Assembly (NCBI GenBank): GCA_036346275.1
Contig: CM070727.1
Location: forward strand, 8,671,760-8,735,759
From: Otatea glauca
Lineage: Eukaryota; Streptophyta; Magnoliopsida; Poales; Poaceae
Length of the DNA: 64,000 bases
Direction of reading: 5' to 3'
Notes under the pieces: model-generated
What the model saw: only the letters and a program-made list of their open reading frames with translations
What the model was told of the DNA's origin: nothing
Database searches by the model: none
Part shown: piece after piece, positions 21,401 through 32,003 of the stretch
How positions within the stretch are numbered: position 1 is the stretch's first letter
Layout of the letters: every line of letters starts with the position of its first letter
Made by a program: the position numbers and the translations under genes

Positions 21401-24400
21401 TCTCGTGAAATTTCGATGAGATTTTGAATCTTATCCCGATGGTCATGTTCACGTCGAAGTATTTTCTCGGCACTCAACCTCTTCCTCCGGTCGTGTGGAC
21501 GCTCTGTTCCGTCGTATGAGCTATCAGGAAGCATGTCATATCATGAAGGTAGTGCTGGTCTCAGCATTCAGTGTACATTCTGGATTGATCAGCGTCGAAG
21601 TACTAAAATGCAAGTTCGGTTTATAACTTTATATATGTGGTTTGTACCTAGAATAAAAAAAGTACATAGCTGGCGATGGTGGACTGGTGGTGTGTCCTGT
21701 TGTCCTGGAGGTCGTACAGAGTGCCATTGCTTCTGGCCTCTCCTTTCCTGGATGCATCATCTCCTTTTATCTTTCCGATAAGTGGAAACATGCTATTTCA
21801 GAGAAGAAAACGATAGAATCAGAGTGGGGCACTGCTGCTGTCTCTGCCTCTCCCTAGTCGTTAATCCCTACGGAATAAAGGTTGCCTGATATTGCTTAAT
21901 ATCAATCTGATGGCATGATTTCTGGTCGGCATAACTTGGTAGGCATGTGCCCCACCACTTGACGGATCTAGCCTGCACAACAAGTCAAGGGCACTTTTTT
22001 TTTTGTTGCTGTAGCATTAGGGAAGATCCGTACGGTATATATAAAAATATATATACATATATACGTATGCTATTCTACATATGCGTGTAGAATAGTTTAT
22101 TTTAAACGTGAGCCAGTTTTGTATACTGACCGAGTCCTGGTGTGGCATTAATTAGCACACAACCGAACAGCCAATAGCAAGCCAATTAGTAAACGACGGT
22201 CAGTGGCAACCCAACTGTAAATGACTAATAAATGCTATTTTTAGTTTGTATATGAATCTTTCTTGTTTTATTTAGCCATAACTTTCAAATGAGGATGATT
22301 TTTGTATTCAAATTTTGCACGGTTGTAAAATATTACCTCTGCTACGTTTGGTATTTTTTTGATAATTTTTGAAAACATGTACATCTTATTTTCATAGATT
22401 TTATAGTTTACATAAGATATGTTGACTTTTACTATCCAAAAATAACATATTACTCGCTATTACACAAGATGTTACTGATTTCATAGTTCACACAGGTTAT
22501 GTTGAGCTTTACTATCTATAAAATAACATATTACTCACTATTATACAAGATGTTACTATATTCTGTGTAAATCAGCTTTATCGTATAAAATATATGAAAA
22601 ATCACACGTATAAGTTTTTCAAAAATTCTTTAAAAATTACCATAAGTAGGGGAGGTGGGATTCCACTTCCCTGTAAAAATTGAAGACCAAAATCAATCTT
22701 ATTTGAAAAATATGAAATTAACAAGCGCTAATCAGTGATGAATAGTAAATTTATTCTTTTCATATCTTTTAAATGCGAGTGAGTTTGATATTCAAAGTTT
22801 ACAGAGCTGTAGAAGCTCACATTCCATACATATGGAAAGTTTTTGAGAATTTTTTAGAATTTTTACTACCAAATAACTAAAAAACTATATGTAAATTTCT
22901 GAAAAATTCTAAAAAAATTACCATACGCAGGGAATGTGAGCTTCCACAGCCCTGTAAAATTTGAATACCAAACTCAATCGCATTTGTGAATTTCATATCT
23001 TTCAAATGCAACTGAGTTTGGTATTCAAATTTTACAAAGATGTAGAAGCTCACATCCTCTACCTATGGTAATTTTTTGAGAATTTTTTGAAACTTATACA
23101 TATAGTTTTTATGGATTTTACTGCTAAATAACTGATCTGCGCAAAATATGTTGTACATGTAGTAACACGTAAGTCAGTATGTAGTAATTTCTGTTATAAC
23201 ATATGAAAACCACATGTATAAGTTTTCAAAAATTCTCAAAAAATTATCATAAGTAGGGGAGATTGGATTCTACTTTCCTGTAAAATTTAAAGACCAAAAT
23301 CAATCTCATTTTAAAGATATGAAATTAACGAGCGCTAATCAGTGATGAATAGTAAATTTATTCTTTTCATATCTTTCAAATGCGACTGAGTTTGGTATTC
23401 AAATTTTATAAAGCTGTAGAAGCTCACATCCCCTACCTATGATAAGTTTTTGAGAATTCTTCACAACTTGTACATATAGTTTGCACGTACTTTTATTGCC
23501 AAATAACTAAAAACCTATATGTAAAAGTTCTGAAGATTTCTCAAAACATTATCATACGTAGGGGATATGAGCTTCTACAGTCCTGTAAAATTTCAATACC
23601 AAACTCAGTCGCATTTGAAAGATATGAAACTGAAAAGCGTTAATCAGTGACGAATAGTAAAATTTACATATAGTTTTCACAGACTTTACTGCCAAATGAC
23701 TGATCTGTGTAGAATATACTGTACATGTGTAACACGTAGCTTAGTATGTAGTAATTTCTGTTATAATATATGAAAACTACACGTACAAGTTTTAAAAAAT
23801 TCTTAAAAAATTACCATAAGTAGGGGAGGTTGGATTCTACTTCCCTGTAAAATTTGAAAACCAAAATAAATCTCATTTGAAAGATATGGTTAAATAAATG
23901 AAAAAATATTCATATACAAACTATGAAAACATATTTTCTAGTTGCTCTGGCTACATATGTGAGATGGTTTACTATCAATCTGCGTTCACACTTAACGTCC
24001 GATCGTAAAATGTTTAAGTGCCGCGCCGCATTAATTACTGGGCCAGGTGGATTTTTTTGGGCTGCATGCTAGCAGACTGTTGTTGCGACACGGAGCTTGC
24101 GACATGCGCGTAGAATAGGCATCGCTGCGCGCAGGAGTAGAATAGCGCTACCGTATACATATATGTATATATATACATGTATATACATGTGTATATATAT
24201 ATGAAAATGATTCCATACTCCTGGGAGTACGTACTCCCACCACCAGTATACTGTTTAAATGATATTGTTATACCTTTTTATCCTTTTGAGTATACTCTAA
24301 TACTAATTATAAAATACTCCAAAGTGAGTTCTACAAAAAAATTCATCGAAATCCACCCTTTTATATATATAAAGGAAAAAGTTATGTACAAAGATTATAT

Positions 24401-25989
24401 ACAAAGGTTAAAGGTTTTAATGGAAGATTACAATCTCAAATTGAGATAGACATCAAGAAAGAGTCTCTAGCCAAATTAATAATTGTTGTTTATACTTCTC
24501 TTTCACACAGTGCACATGCAATGTGAGCTCATTCTTAAAAAGTCTTTTCTAGTTTAATAAGCTTAGGGCAATATTCTGGAATATCCAATCGTTTTGTTGC
24601 TTCCATATTTCCCAAGCTGCAATAGTAATAATTTTCGTGTAAATGATAGAATCAAAGTTGTTCTTGGAACGTTCAACCTTTAAGACATTATCCTATGTAT
24701 TATCTCGTAACATCCCAATAATATTCCAGCATTCGACACTGAAGGAGCAATTGAAGAAAAGATTATGTGCTGTCTCCACATGTTGATCTTGGCATAGTAC
24801 ACAAAAAATGTCATCATCTATTTGAAAATGTTTTCTATTTAGTGGTCAATCTATCCAAAATCAGTAAGTAATCAAGCGAACACTTTGAGTTTCATCACAC
24901 ATTTACTTTGCTAGATCCACTTAAAGGGTTTTTCAATAGGAGAGCCTCATTCTGAGTTTGAAGTTTAATAACACCTAAACCTCCTTTGTTCTTTGGTCGA
25001 CAAACCAATTCCCAAGCTGCTAGATTTCCTTCCTTTTTGTTGAGATCCGAGCCACGTCATAGACAATGTTTTCTTGCTCTATCAATATTATTGATCACTG
25101 TTACTGATATTCTCAGCGAGCACATGTAGTAGGTGGGAAGGGTTGATAGAACTGAGTTAATCATTTGCAGTCGGCCACCATAGGATAAGTAGGATGCACA
25201 ACTTGAGAATCTTCTCTCAATTCTGTCTATTAATCCATAGTCAAGGGCACTTTGTGGCAACAGTTGAGTGATAACTAAAGCTAGCTAGGATGATGCAAAT
25301 GCAAGACCTGTGAGGAACTGCTGTGCTTTAGTCGGGAAGGACCCATAGTGTAGGCGTGTAGCACAACAGATTCCGGGAAAGCTTCATACATGGACTCCTC
25401 TGAACCGTCGCCAACGCCACAAGAGATAGCAAATGCAGCCTTTTGCTCGTACACTTTTCCGTTTCCCTTTAATTATGTTGTAGTTTTATGCATGTGTACT
25501 TACTTATTAGACCAGACTTGATATGATACAGAAAGGTAGGTTCAAGCTAAACTTTTCCGGCTGATGATACAGTATAACCTTAATTCCGTACAGATTACGG
25601 ATCAACCTCAGCAAATTTTGTCTGAGCAAATGATTCGACTGATATTTGGGCATATGCAGGCGATCCATAGGGAAGCGCGGGCCTTTCAGCTGGGAGAAGC
25701 CCGGTACTACACGGTGCTCGTGTGGAGCGCCACACTATGGCAGTTCTTCTTCCTGGGAACCGTCGGCGTCATCTTCTGCGTCCACACGCTGCTGGCCGGG
25801 ATCCTCATCGCGGTGTTCATCCCGATGACGGAGGTGCTGGCCGTGATCTTCCTGGGCGAGAAGTTCAGCAGCGAGAAGGGCGTAGCGCTCGTGCTGTCGC
25901 TCTGGGGCCTGGCGTCCTACTCCTACGGCGAGTACAGCGAGGCCAAAGAGAAGGAGAAGAAAGCAGCCTTGGAAGCCGTAGATTCGTAA
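18488..25989 (+). CDS. Purine-permease-type (PUP) membrane transporter
   Basis: A drug/metabolite-superfamily carrier expected to move purine bases or cytokinins across the plasma membrane. There are two exons, 18488-19234 and 25660-25989. The donor CCAG/GTACGA and acceptor ATGCAG/GCG are both in phase 0, giving 358 residues, normal for the family. Exon 1 shows the N-terminal hydrophobic helices, GLLTGADDFIYAYGLAYLPV, STSAILISTQLAFTVFFAF and a run ending IINKDFQ. Exon 2 starts AIHREARAFQLGEARYYTVL and ends with TEVLAVIFLGEKFSSEKG and SLWGLASYSYGEY. About ten membrane segments are expected. The single intron is 6.4 kb, much longer than usual, and consists largely of a hAT-type element, an inverted-repeat block and an L1 fragment. 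Exon 1 is strongly GC-rich, typical of grasses. Frame and splice sites look intact. The exact substrate is not known. Confidence 0.88.
19954..21433. mobile_element. Non-autonomous hAT-type element, 1480 bp, family of the 12-kb element
   Basis: Ends are CAGGTTTCAAAATCTCG and, in reverse complement, TAAGATTCAAAATCTCA. Flanks are tcctgatg (19946-19953) and tcccgatg (21434-21441), an 8-bp duplication with one change. The left 600 bp match the left end of the 12-kb element at 39860. The right end matches 51480-51920. The inside is about six diverged repeats of roughly 172 bp, seen for example as 'actgtcctgat'-like marks at 20270, 20442, 20613, 20781, 20986 and about 21150. No coding sequence. It lies in the permease intron. 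Confidence 0.85.
21442..22049. other. Intronic spacer, no recognised feature
   Basis: Lies inside the permease intron. No domain-bearing frame. Confidence 0.45.
22050..24175. repeat. Block of nested direct and inverted repeats, probable non-autonomous element
   Basis: A unit around 'aaatgcgactgagtttggta', followed by 'tagaagctcaca' and 'tttttgagaattttt', recurs in both orientations at least six times (for example 22780, 22930 inverted, 23005, 23385, 23580 inverted). The borders share 'gctattctac' motifs in opposite orientation (about 22069 and 24140) and lie in TA-rich runs. The superfamily is not clear. Confidence 0.55.
24176..24439. other. TA-rich spacer with a 16-bp palindrome
   Basis: Contains an alternating TATA/CATG run and the perfect palindrome gggagtacgtactccc (about 24221-24236). 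It could be an element end; no partner was found. Confidence 0.4.
24440..25265 (-). pseudogene. L1-type LINE fragment (end of reverse transcriptase plus zinc-binding region)
   Basis: On the minus strand 25260-25057 reads as an open piece with YGGRLQMINSVLSTLPTYY and INNIDRARKHCL, typical of the C-terminal side of plant L1 reverse transcriptases. It continues in broken frames through residues such as AAWELVCRPK and GGLGVIKLQTQNEA, then a decayed zinc-binding region towards 24540. It is truncated at both ends and unlike the younger L1 at 26044. It lies in the permease intron. Confidence 0.75.
25266..25659. other. Last part of the permease intron
   Basis: No separate feature beyond the splice acceptor at 25658-25659. 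Confidence 0.5.
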
Positions 25990-26137
25990 TTTGCATATTG
26001 TAATTGTTCCGTTTCAAAAAATATATATATAGCAGTGCTTGTATAGAACTTAAAAAAATATGTATTTGTATGGGTAAAAAATATATATATTGAAGAGGAA
26101 AACCAGACTTCAATCCCTTCAGCAAGAGAAGGGCTAA

Positions 26138-26940
26138 TTGAAGGAGACAGAGCTGATGGATTACATTACCAAGTTTTATAAAGATATTTTTGGACCTCCT
26201 GATAGTAACAATGTGACATTTGAGTCTATACCAATGCATCAAATTTCTGAAAATGATAGGGAATTCTTGACAAAAGAATTTGATTTTGAGGAGATTAAGG
26301 GAGCAATTTTTGGAATGGAACATAATAAAGCACCTGGGCCTGATGGTTTCCCTGCTGAATTTTATCAGAGATTTTGAGACATTACCCTCTTACCAAAAGG
26401 GAAAGATGCTATTTCAATCCAAAAGTTCAGGCCTATTTGTTTGTTGAATGTTAGTTAAAAGATAATAACAAAAGTGTTGACAAATAGGCTGAACCAGTAA
26501 ATATCACAGTTGATATCTTTAACTCAATCGGCATTCTTAAAGGAAAGGTATATTATGGAGGGAGGGCATTCTTAAAGGAAAGGTATATTATGGAGGGCGT
26601 TTTGGTATTGCATGAAGTGATTCATGAGGTAAAGAGAAGTTCTGGGGTGTTATTTAAGATTGCTTTTGAGAAGGCGAATGATAAAATAAAATGGCCATTC
26701 ATGTACTGTATGTTACAAAGCAATGGGTTTAGTGATACTTGGTGTGACTGGATTTTGAGGGTTGCCAGAGGTGGAAATGTGGCTATCAAAATCAATGATA
26801 TGATTGGTCCTTATTTTAGAACTCATAAGGGCTTAAGACAGGGTGATCCACTCTCTCCAATGTTATTTAACTTGTCTGTGGTTGGATTAGCCCTGTTGAT
26901 CAGAAAAGCAAAGGATAATGGTTTAATCAAGGGTTTAGTT
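26138..26940 (+). pseudogene. LINE reverse transcriptase, N-terminal half
   Basis: Visible motifs in order: HNKAPGPDGFPAEFYQRF (26311-26376), then after a stop LLPKGKDA and QKFRPICLLNV, a 32-bp local duplication near 26540-26595, FKIAFEKANDKIKWPF, and GLRQGDPLSPMLF close to the copia junction. Several stops and one duplication interrupt the frame, so it is not functional. The catalytic pair follows in the other half. Confidence 0.85.
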
Positions 26941-27265
26941 TGTTAGTTAAGCCTTGACACATGCACTTTCCATTCATGTTTTTTGCATGCATGGCAAGAT
27001 TAGCTCGTGCATGCCTTAATTCACGATTGACGCAGAAATCACTGCGATTTCTTTCCTTTTTAAGCTTCCTTTCCTTTGTAAGCTTTCTTTCCTTTGCATG
27101 CAAGCTCGTTTTCCCTCCTATAAATAGAGGAGAAGAAGAATAGAAAAGCATCAAGTATTGCAGCACAAACTCAGTGTGTGTTTAGTGTCCAGCTCGTGTG
27201 CACATTCGTGTTCTTGTGCAGAGGAGTTCATCCCCACCGGCGGCGTTCACCTGGGCGATCCAACA
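26941..27265 (+). repeat. 5' LTR of the copia element
   Basis: 325 bp, TG...CA. It has a TATA box cctataaatagagg (about 27117-27130). It differs from the 3' LTR at four positions, all transitions, near 27054, 27059, 27098 and 27133. Confidence 0.95.
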
Positions 27266-27266
27266 A

Positions 27267-27279
27267 GTGGTATCAGAGC
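27267..27279 (+). other. Primer-binding site, initiator tRNA-Met type
   Basis: The sequence tggtatcagagc starts two bases after the 5' LTR and is the standard plant copia primer site. Confidence 0.93.
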
Positions 27280-27315
27280 CTGTTATCGGCGTTGGCCGCG
27301 TGATCGTGCGTCGAA

Positions 27316-28887
27316 ATGCCTCGAGCACGAACAGCTTCGCCACCACCCTCTGGCTCCGGCAGTCGCTCCACAGGAGGTGGAGACGACGGGGGCGACCGCG
27401 GGCTGGTCGTGTACCGCGTGGTCAAGGAAGGGGGAGGCGGGCCGGTGAACTACCCCACGCTGACCAAGACAAACTACAACGACTGGGCCTTGTTGATGAA
27501 GATCAAGCTGCAGGCTCGGAACCTCTGGTGCGCCATCGATCCCGGCAACAACATCGACGTGCACGAGGACCGGATGGCGCTCGACGCCATCTGCAGCGCA
27601 GTGCCACCGGAGATGATCTCCACTGTCGCGGTCAAGCCGTCCGCGAAGGAGGCGTGGGAGTGTCTCCGAGTCATGCGGATCGGTGATGACCGCATCCGGA
27701 AGACGAGCGCACAGCGACTGCGGCGCCAGTACGAGCACCTGGCGTTCTTGGACGGCGAGGGCATCGAGGACTTCGCTCTACGCCTCACGGGCCTCGTCAA
27801 TCAATTTGCTACCCTCGGCGATCCAGAGCCCCCCATCAAGGTTGTCGAGAAGTACCTCCGCATCGCACGTGGCAGGTATAAACAATTGGTTATTTCCATG
27901 GAAACCCTGCTCGACATCTCCACCCTCTCCGTCGAGGAGATCACCGGCCGACTTCTGGCGTCGGAGGACGATCCCGAGCCGCCTCCAGCCCAGAGCGGGG
28001 GCAAGCTGTACCTCACGGAGGAGCAATGGCTGGAGCGGTACAAGCAGAAGGAGCATGAGAGCCCTCGAACCGGTGGCAGCTCCTACAATCGCGGCAAGCG
28101 CCGCGGTCCAAAAGGGAAACCGTGCGGTGGCGGGAACGCGGACGCGCGGGAAGGGTCCAGCCCGGCGCAGGCCCGCAACGGCGACAAATGTCGCTACTGC
28201 GGCAAAATTGGCCACTGGGCCAAGGAGTGCAGGAGCAGGAAGAGGGACGAGCAGGCCCACGTGGCCCGAGACGACGAGCCCAGCCTCCTCTTGATCCAAG
28301 ACGGCGCCATCCTCACCAAATCGCCGCCACCGCTACCAGAGCTCACCGTGCAGGCCCCGGCAGGCCATGCCGGCCAAGCTGCCCTCAATCCGGGGGCACC
28401 TGCACCTCATGCGGCACCTCATCCACAGCCACTGTCTAAGCATGTTGAGCTGGTGGAGAGCAAGGTGTTCGCGGCGCTCGACGGTGAGGAGGACCGCGAC
28501 TCCAAGCGATGGATCTTCGACACTGGGGCCACCAACCACATGACAGGGTCCCGGGCGGCGTTCTCCGACCTCAACACAGGCATCACCGGCTCTGTGCTAT
28601 TCGGAGACGGATCTATGGTCCGGATCGAGGGATGTGGAACCGTGCTCTTCGCATGCAAGAACGGTGAGCACCGGACCCTTCCCAATACCTACTTCATCTC
28701 GCGCCTCACGCCAACATCGCTACCGCGGTCAATCGGACGAAGGTGGGTTCCAAATCCGATTGAGGACGGATATCGTGGGTGCGTGATGACCGGTGGCGCG
28801 CCTCGCCATGATCCACGGAGCGCGCGGGTCGTGATGCGTGCTCGACATCAACATTGCACGCGATCGCGCTTGCCTCGCGTGCGGTGA
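27316..28887 (+). CDS. Copia gag and start of protease
   Basis: A 523-codon open frame. The gag (UBN2-type) part shows TNYNDWALLMKIKLQARN and AVPPEMISTVAVK near residues 55-100. The CCHC zinc knuckle CRYCGKIGHWAKEC sits near residue 293. The protease active site WIFDTGATNHMTGS sits near residue 400. After about residue 465 (near 28708) the expected sequence continues in other frames, so the last 55 residues are a frameshift product. Gag itself looks complete and could be made. The ATG at 27316 lies 50 bp after the 5' LTR. Confidence 0.85.
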   Translation: MPRARTASPPPSGSGSRSTGGGDDGGDRGLVVYRVVKEGGGGPVNYPTLTKTNYNDWALLMKIKLQARNLWCAIDPGNNIDVHEDRMALDAICSAVPPEMISTVAVKPSAKEAWECLRVMRIGDDRIRKTSAQRLRRQYEHLAFLDGEGIEDFALRLTGLVNQFATLGDPEPPIKVVEKYLRIARGRYKQLVISMETLLDISTLSVEEITGRLLASEDDPEPPPAQSGGKLYLTEEQWLERYKQKEHESPRTGGSSYNRGKRRGPKGKPCGGGNADAREGSSPAQARNGDKCRYCGKIGHWAKECRSRKRDEQAHVARDDEPSLLLIQDGAILTKSPPPLPELTVQAPAGHAGQAALNPGAPAPHAAPHPQPLSKHVELVESKVFAALDGEEDRDSKRWIFDTGATNHMTGSRAAFSDLNTGITGSVLFGDGSMVRIEGCGTVLFACKNGEHRTLPNTYFISRLTPTSLPRSIGRRWVPNPIEDGYRGCVMTGGAPRHDPRSARVVMRARHQHCTRSRLPRVR

Positions 28888-30225
28888 GGACGCTTGGCGT
28901 TGGCACGCTAGGTTCGGCCATGTCAACTTCGTCGTATTGCGCAAGATGGGGCGCGAAGGCCTCGTCCGTGGCCTTCCTATGCTGTCCCAAGTGGAGCGGT
29001 GTGCGAGGCTTGTCTCGCCGGCAAGCATCGTCGCGCACCGTTCCGCACCAGCAAGCACGCCGTTCCACCAAGCACTCGAGTGATCCACGGCGATCTTTGT
29101 GGCCCGATCGGCCCGCGACACCGAAGCGGGAACCGCTACTTCCTCCTCGTCGCCGACGACTACGATCGGTTCATGTGGGTGGTGTTGTCGCCACCAAAGA
29201 CGCCGCACAGACGCCATCAAGCGCATCCAAGCGGCGGCAGAGCGCAAGAGCGCAGCAAGCCGTGCGCGCTCACGCACGGATCGCGGGGAGAGTTCACGGC
29301 GGCGACTTCAGCGACATCGCGCCGAGCTCGGAGTATGGCGTGAGGTGACCGCGCTTATACGCACCACAAAGAAACGGCGTCGTCGGCGGCGGAACAGACG
29401 GTGGTCGGGACCACCGAAGCATGCTTAAGGCGAAGGGCTCCGGGCAAATTTTGGGAGGCAATCACCACGGCGGTGTACATCCTCAACCGAACGACGACGA
29501 AGGGTACCGCGGCAAGACCCGTGACGAGCTCGAACGGAGTACGCGGCGAGACATCACCTACGCACGCTCGGATCGTCGCCCATGTCAAGGTTGTCAAGCC
29601 CAACCTCAAGAAGCTGGACGACCGCAGTCGGCCAATGATCTTCGTCGGCTACGAACCCGGCTCGAAGGCATATCGGGTCTACGACCCGGTGGCGAGGCGA
29701 GTCCACATCAGCCGCGACGTCGTCTTTGACGAAGAGGCGCGGTGGGAGTGGAGCGGTGATCAAGCGGCGGACGGCGACAGTGAGTTCGTCATCGAGTACA
29801 CCACTGTGGTCCAGCCTGAGGTGGTGACCACGTTTCAGCAGCAGCCTCAAGCAGGGACTGCAACACCCTCCAACTCATACGCGACGCCATCACCGCCACG
29901 ATCACCAACACGCGCGCCAAGCCCGGAGGCGGGGTCGTCCACACCGGCACCGGCACACGCTCCGATCGAGTTCGCTTCACCACCAGCTAATGTGGAGGAG
30001 GCCCTGGATGCTGAACACGATGACGATGTCCCGCTTCGTTTTCGCGCTATTGACAACATTCTCGGTCCAACGACACCACCCGGGATGGTGCACCGGGATC
30101 TGGACGAGGATCTGCTCCTGACGAGCATCGATGAACCGACCACATTCGAGCAGGCTCAAGCGCACGAGTGCTGGAGGATGGCCATGCTCGATGAAATGAC
30201 ATCGATCGAGTCGAACGGTACCTGA
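28710..30225 (+). pseudogene. Copia integrase region, broken by several indels
   Basis: Pieces in three frames carry the GAG-pre-integrase segment (WRWHARFGHVNFVVLRKMG at about 28895-28950), CEACLAGKHRRAPF, GDLCGPIGPRH and DRGGEFTAA-like residues. The integrase C-terminal part is FWEAITTAVYILNR and PMIFVGYEPGSKAYRVYDP (29401-30225). At least four frame changes separate them, so no full integrase can be made. Confidence 0.88.
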
Positions 30226-31668
30226 GAGCTCGTTGACCCACCACCGCACCAGCACCCAATTGGGCTCAAATGGGTCTTCAAGACGAAGAAGGACGCCACG
30301 GGCATCGTCATCAAGCACAAAGCCCGGCTTGTGGCAAAGGGGTACGTACAACGTCAAGGGATCGACTACGACGAGGTTTTTGCACCGGTGGCAAGGCTCG
30401 AGTCTGTCCGACTCCTGTTGGCACTCGCGGCGAGCGAGGGCTGGCCAGTCCATCACATGGACGTTAAATCGGCCTTCCTCAACGGGGAGCTGCGGGAGGA
30501 AGTCTATGTCGCCCAGCCACCGGGGTTCGTGGTCGTCGGCAAGGAGCAGAAGGTGCTGCGTCTGATCAAGGCTCTCTACGGCCTACGTCAAGCCCCGCGC
30601 GCATGGTACGCCAAGCTGGACGCCTCTCTGGTGTCGCTCGGGTTCCAGTAGCAGCAGATCCGAAACATGCCGTGTAACCGCGAGCGACACACACCGATTA
30701 CTCGTGGCGTCACGCCGACGACCTCGTCATCACTGGCGGTGACAACATCGAGCTCAAGCAGTTCAAGAAGGAGATGATGAACACATTCCAGATGAGCGAT
30801 CTGGGGCTGCTCCACTACTACCTCGGCACGAGGTGAACCGAACCGGCGAGCATCACCATCGATCGTGGTGCCTACGCGATGAAGATCTTGGAGGCAGCAG
30901 GGCTGGCAAACTGCAATGTCAGCATCACACCCATGGAGTCACGCCTCAAACTCGATGAAGTTGAGTTCGACCTACCGATTGATGCTACTGAATATAGGCG
31001 GATCGTGGGAGCGCTACGCTACCTGGTGAACACGAGACCAGATTTGGCGTACGCAGTGGGCTATGTCTCCCGGTTCATGGAGAAGCCCACCACCGAGCAC
31101 CTAGTGGCCGTTAAGCGCATACTGCGGTATGTCGCCGGGACAATGCACTATGGCTGCCACTACCGGAGGAAGGAAGGAGGCGTTGCTCTTCTTGGCTACA
31201 GCGACAGCGATCATGGCGCAGACGTCGACGGCCGCAAGAGCACCACCGGAGTCCTGTTCTTCCTCGGCGACAACATCATCACCTGGCAGTCCCAGAAGCA
31301 GAAGGTGGTGGCTCTGTCTAGCTGCGAAGCTGAGTACATTGCCGCCGCGACTGCTGCTTGTCAGGGGGTTTGGCTGGCGCGCCTCCTTGCAGAGCTCAGG
31401 GGAGAGGAGGCCGACACTGTCACACTCAAGATCGACAACCACCGCGATCCGGTGAGTAAAACCCCGTCTTTCACGCATCGCATAAACACATCGACGCCAA
31501 ATACCACTACATCAGAGAGTGCGTCGAAGAAGGCAGGGTGAAGGTCGAGCCAATCAGCACTAAAGTTCAGCTGGCGGACATCCTGACGAAAGCTCTTGGG
31601 CGAGATCAGTTCGTGCAGCTGCGGTCCAAGCTCGGCCTCGTCGACATCAAGCAGGTGTGCAGGGCTTA
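30226..31668 (+). pseudogene. Copia reverse transcriptase and RNase H, broken
   Basis: A TGA at 30223-30225 interrupts what is normally a continuous NGTWELV segment. The next piece has KHKARLVAKGYVQRQGIDY and HMDVKSAFLNGELREEVY, up to a stop at about 30651. The YVDD region lies in another frame near 30700-30740. RNase H follows (30879-31541) with EYRRIVGALRYLVNTRPD, SDSDHGADVDGRKSTTG and SSCEAEYIAAATAACQ, and it ends at 31668 after a further frameshift near 31455. Confidence 0.88.
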
Positions 31669-31678
31669 GGGGGAGATT
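31660..31678 (+). other. Polypurine tract of the copia element
   Basis: agggcttagggggagatt lies directly before the 3' LTR at 31679, the usual second-strand primer position. Confidence 0.75.
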
Positions 31679-32003
31679 TGTTAGTTAAGCCTTGACACAT
31701 GCACTTTCCATTCATGTTTTTTGCATGCATGGCAAGATTAGCTCGTGCATGCCTTAATTCACGATTGACGCAGAAATCACTGCAATTCCTTTCCTTTTTA
31801 AGCTTCCTTTCCTTTGTAAGCTTTCTTTCCTTTGTATGCAAGCTCGTTTTCCCTCCTATAAATAGAGGAGAGGAAGAATAGAAAAGCATCAAGTATTGCA
31901 GCACAAACTCAGTGTGTGTTTAGTGTCCAGCTCGTGTGCACATTCGTGTTCTTGTGCAGAGGAGTTCATCCCCACCGGCGGCGTTCACCTGGGCGATCCA
32001 ACA
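31679..32003 (+). repeat. 3' LTR of the copia element
   Basis: 325 bp, matching the 5' LTR at 321 positions. Followed by the target repeat tagtt at 32004-32008. Confidence 0.95.

Larger units (their letters stand above)
26941..32003 (+). mobile_element. Ty1/copia LTR retrotransposon, 5063 bp
   Basis: Two 325-bp LTRs begin TGTTAGTTAAGCC and end GATCCAACA. The target duplication tagtt occurs at 26936-26940 and 32004-32008. The order of parts is LTR, tRNA-Met primer site, gag with zinc knuckle, protease, integrase, reverse transcriptase, RNase H, purine tract, LTR. Integrase lying before reverse transcriptase is the copia order. The coding region has many indels and stops although the LTRs differ at only four of 325 positions. 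Confidence 0.95.

Noticed and set aside
24221..24236. Perfect palindrome gggagtacgtactccc as an operator
   Set aside because: A single copy in TA-rich intron sequence. More likely an element end, and no partner was found.
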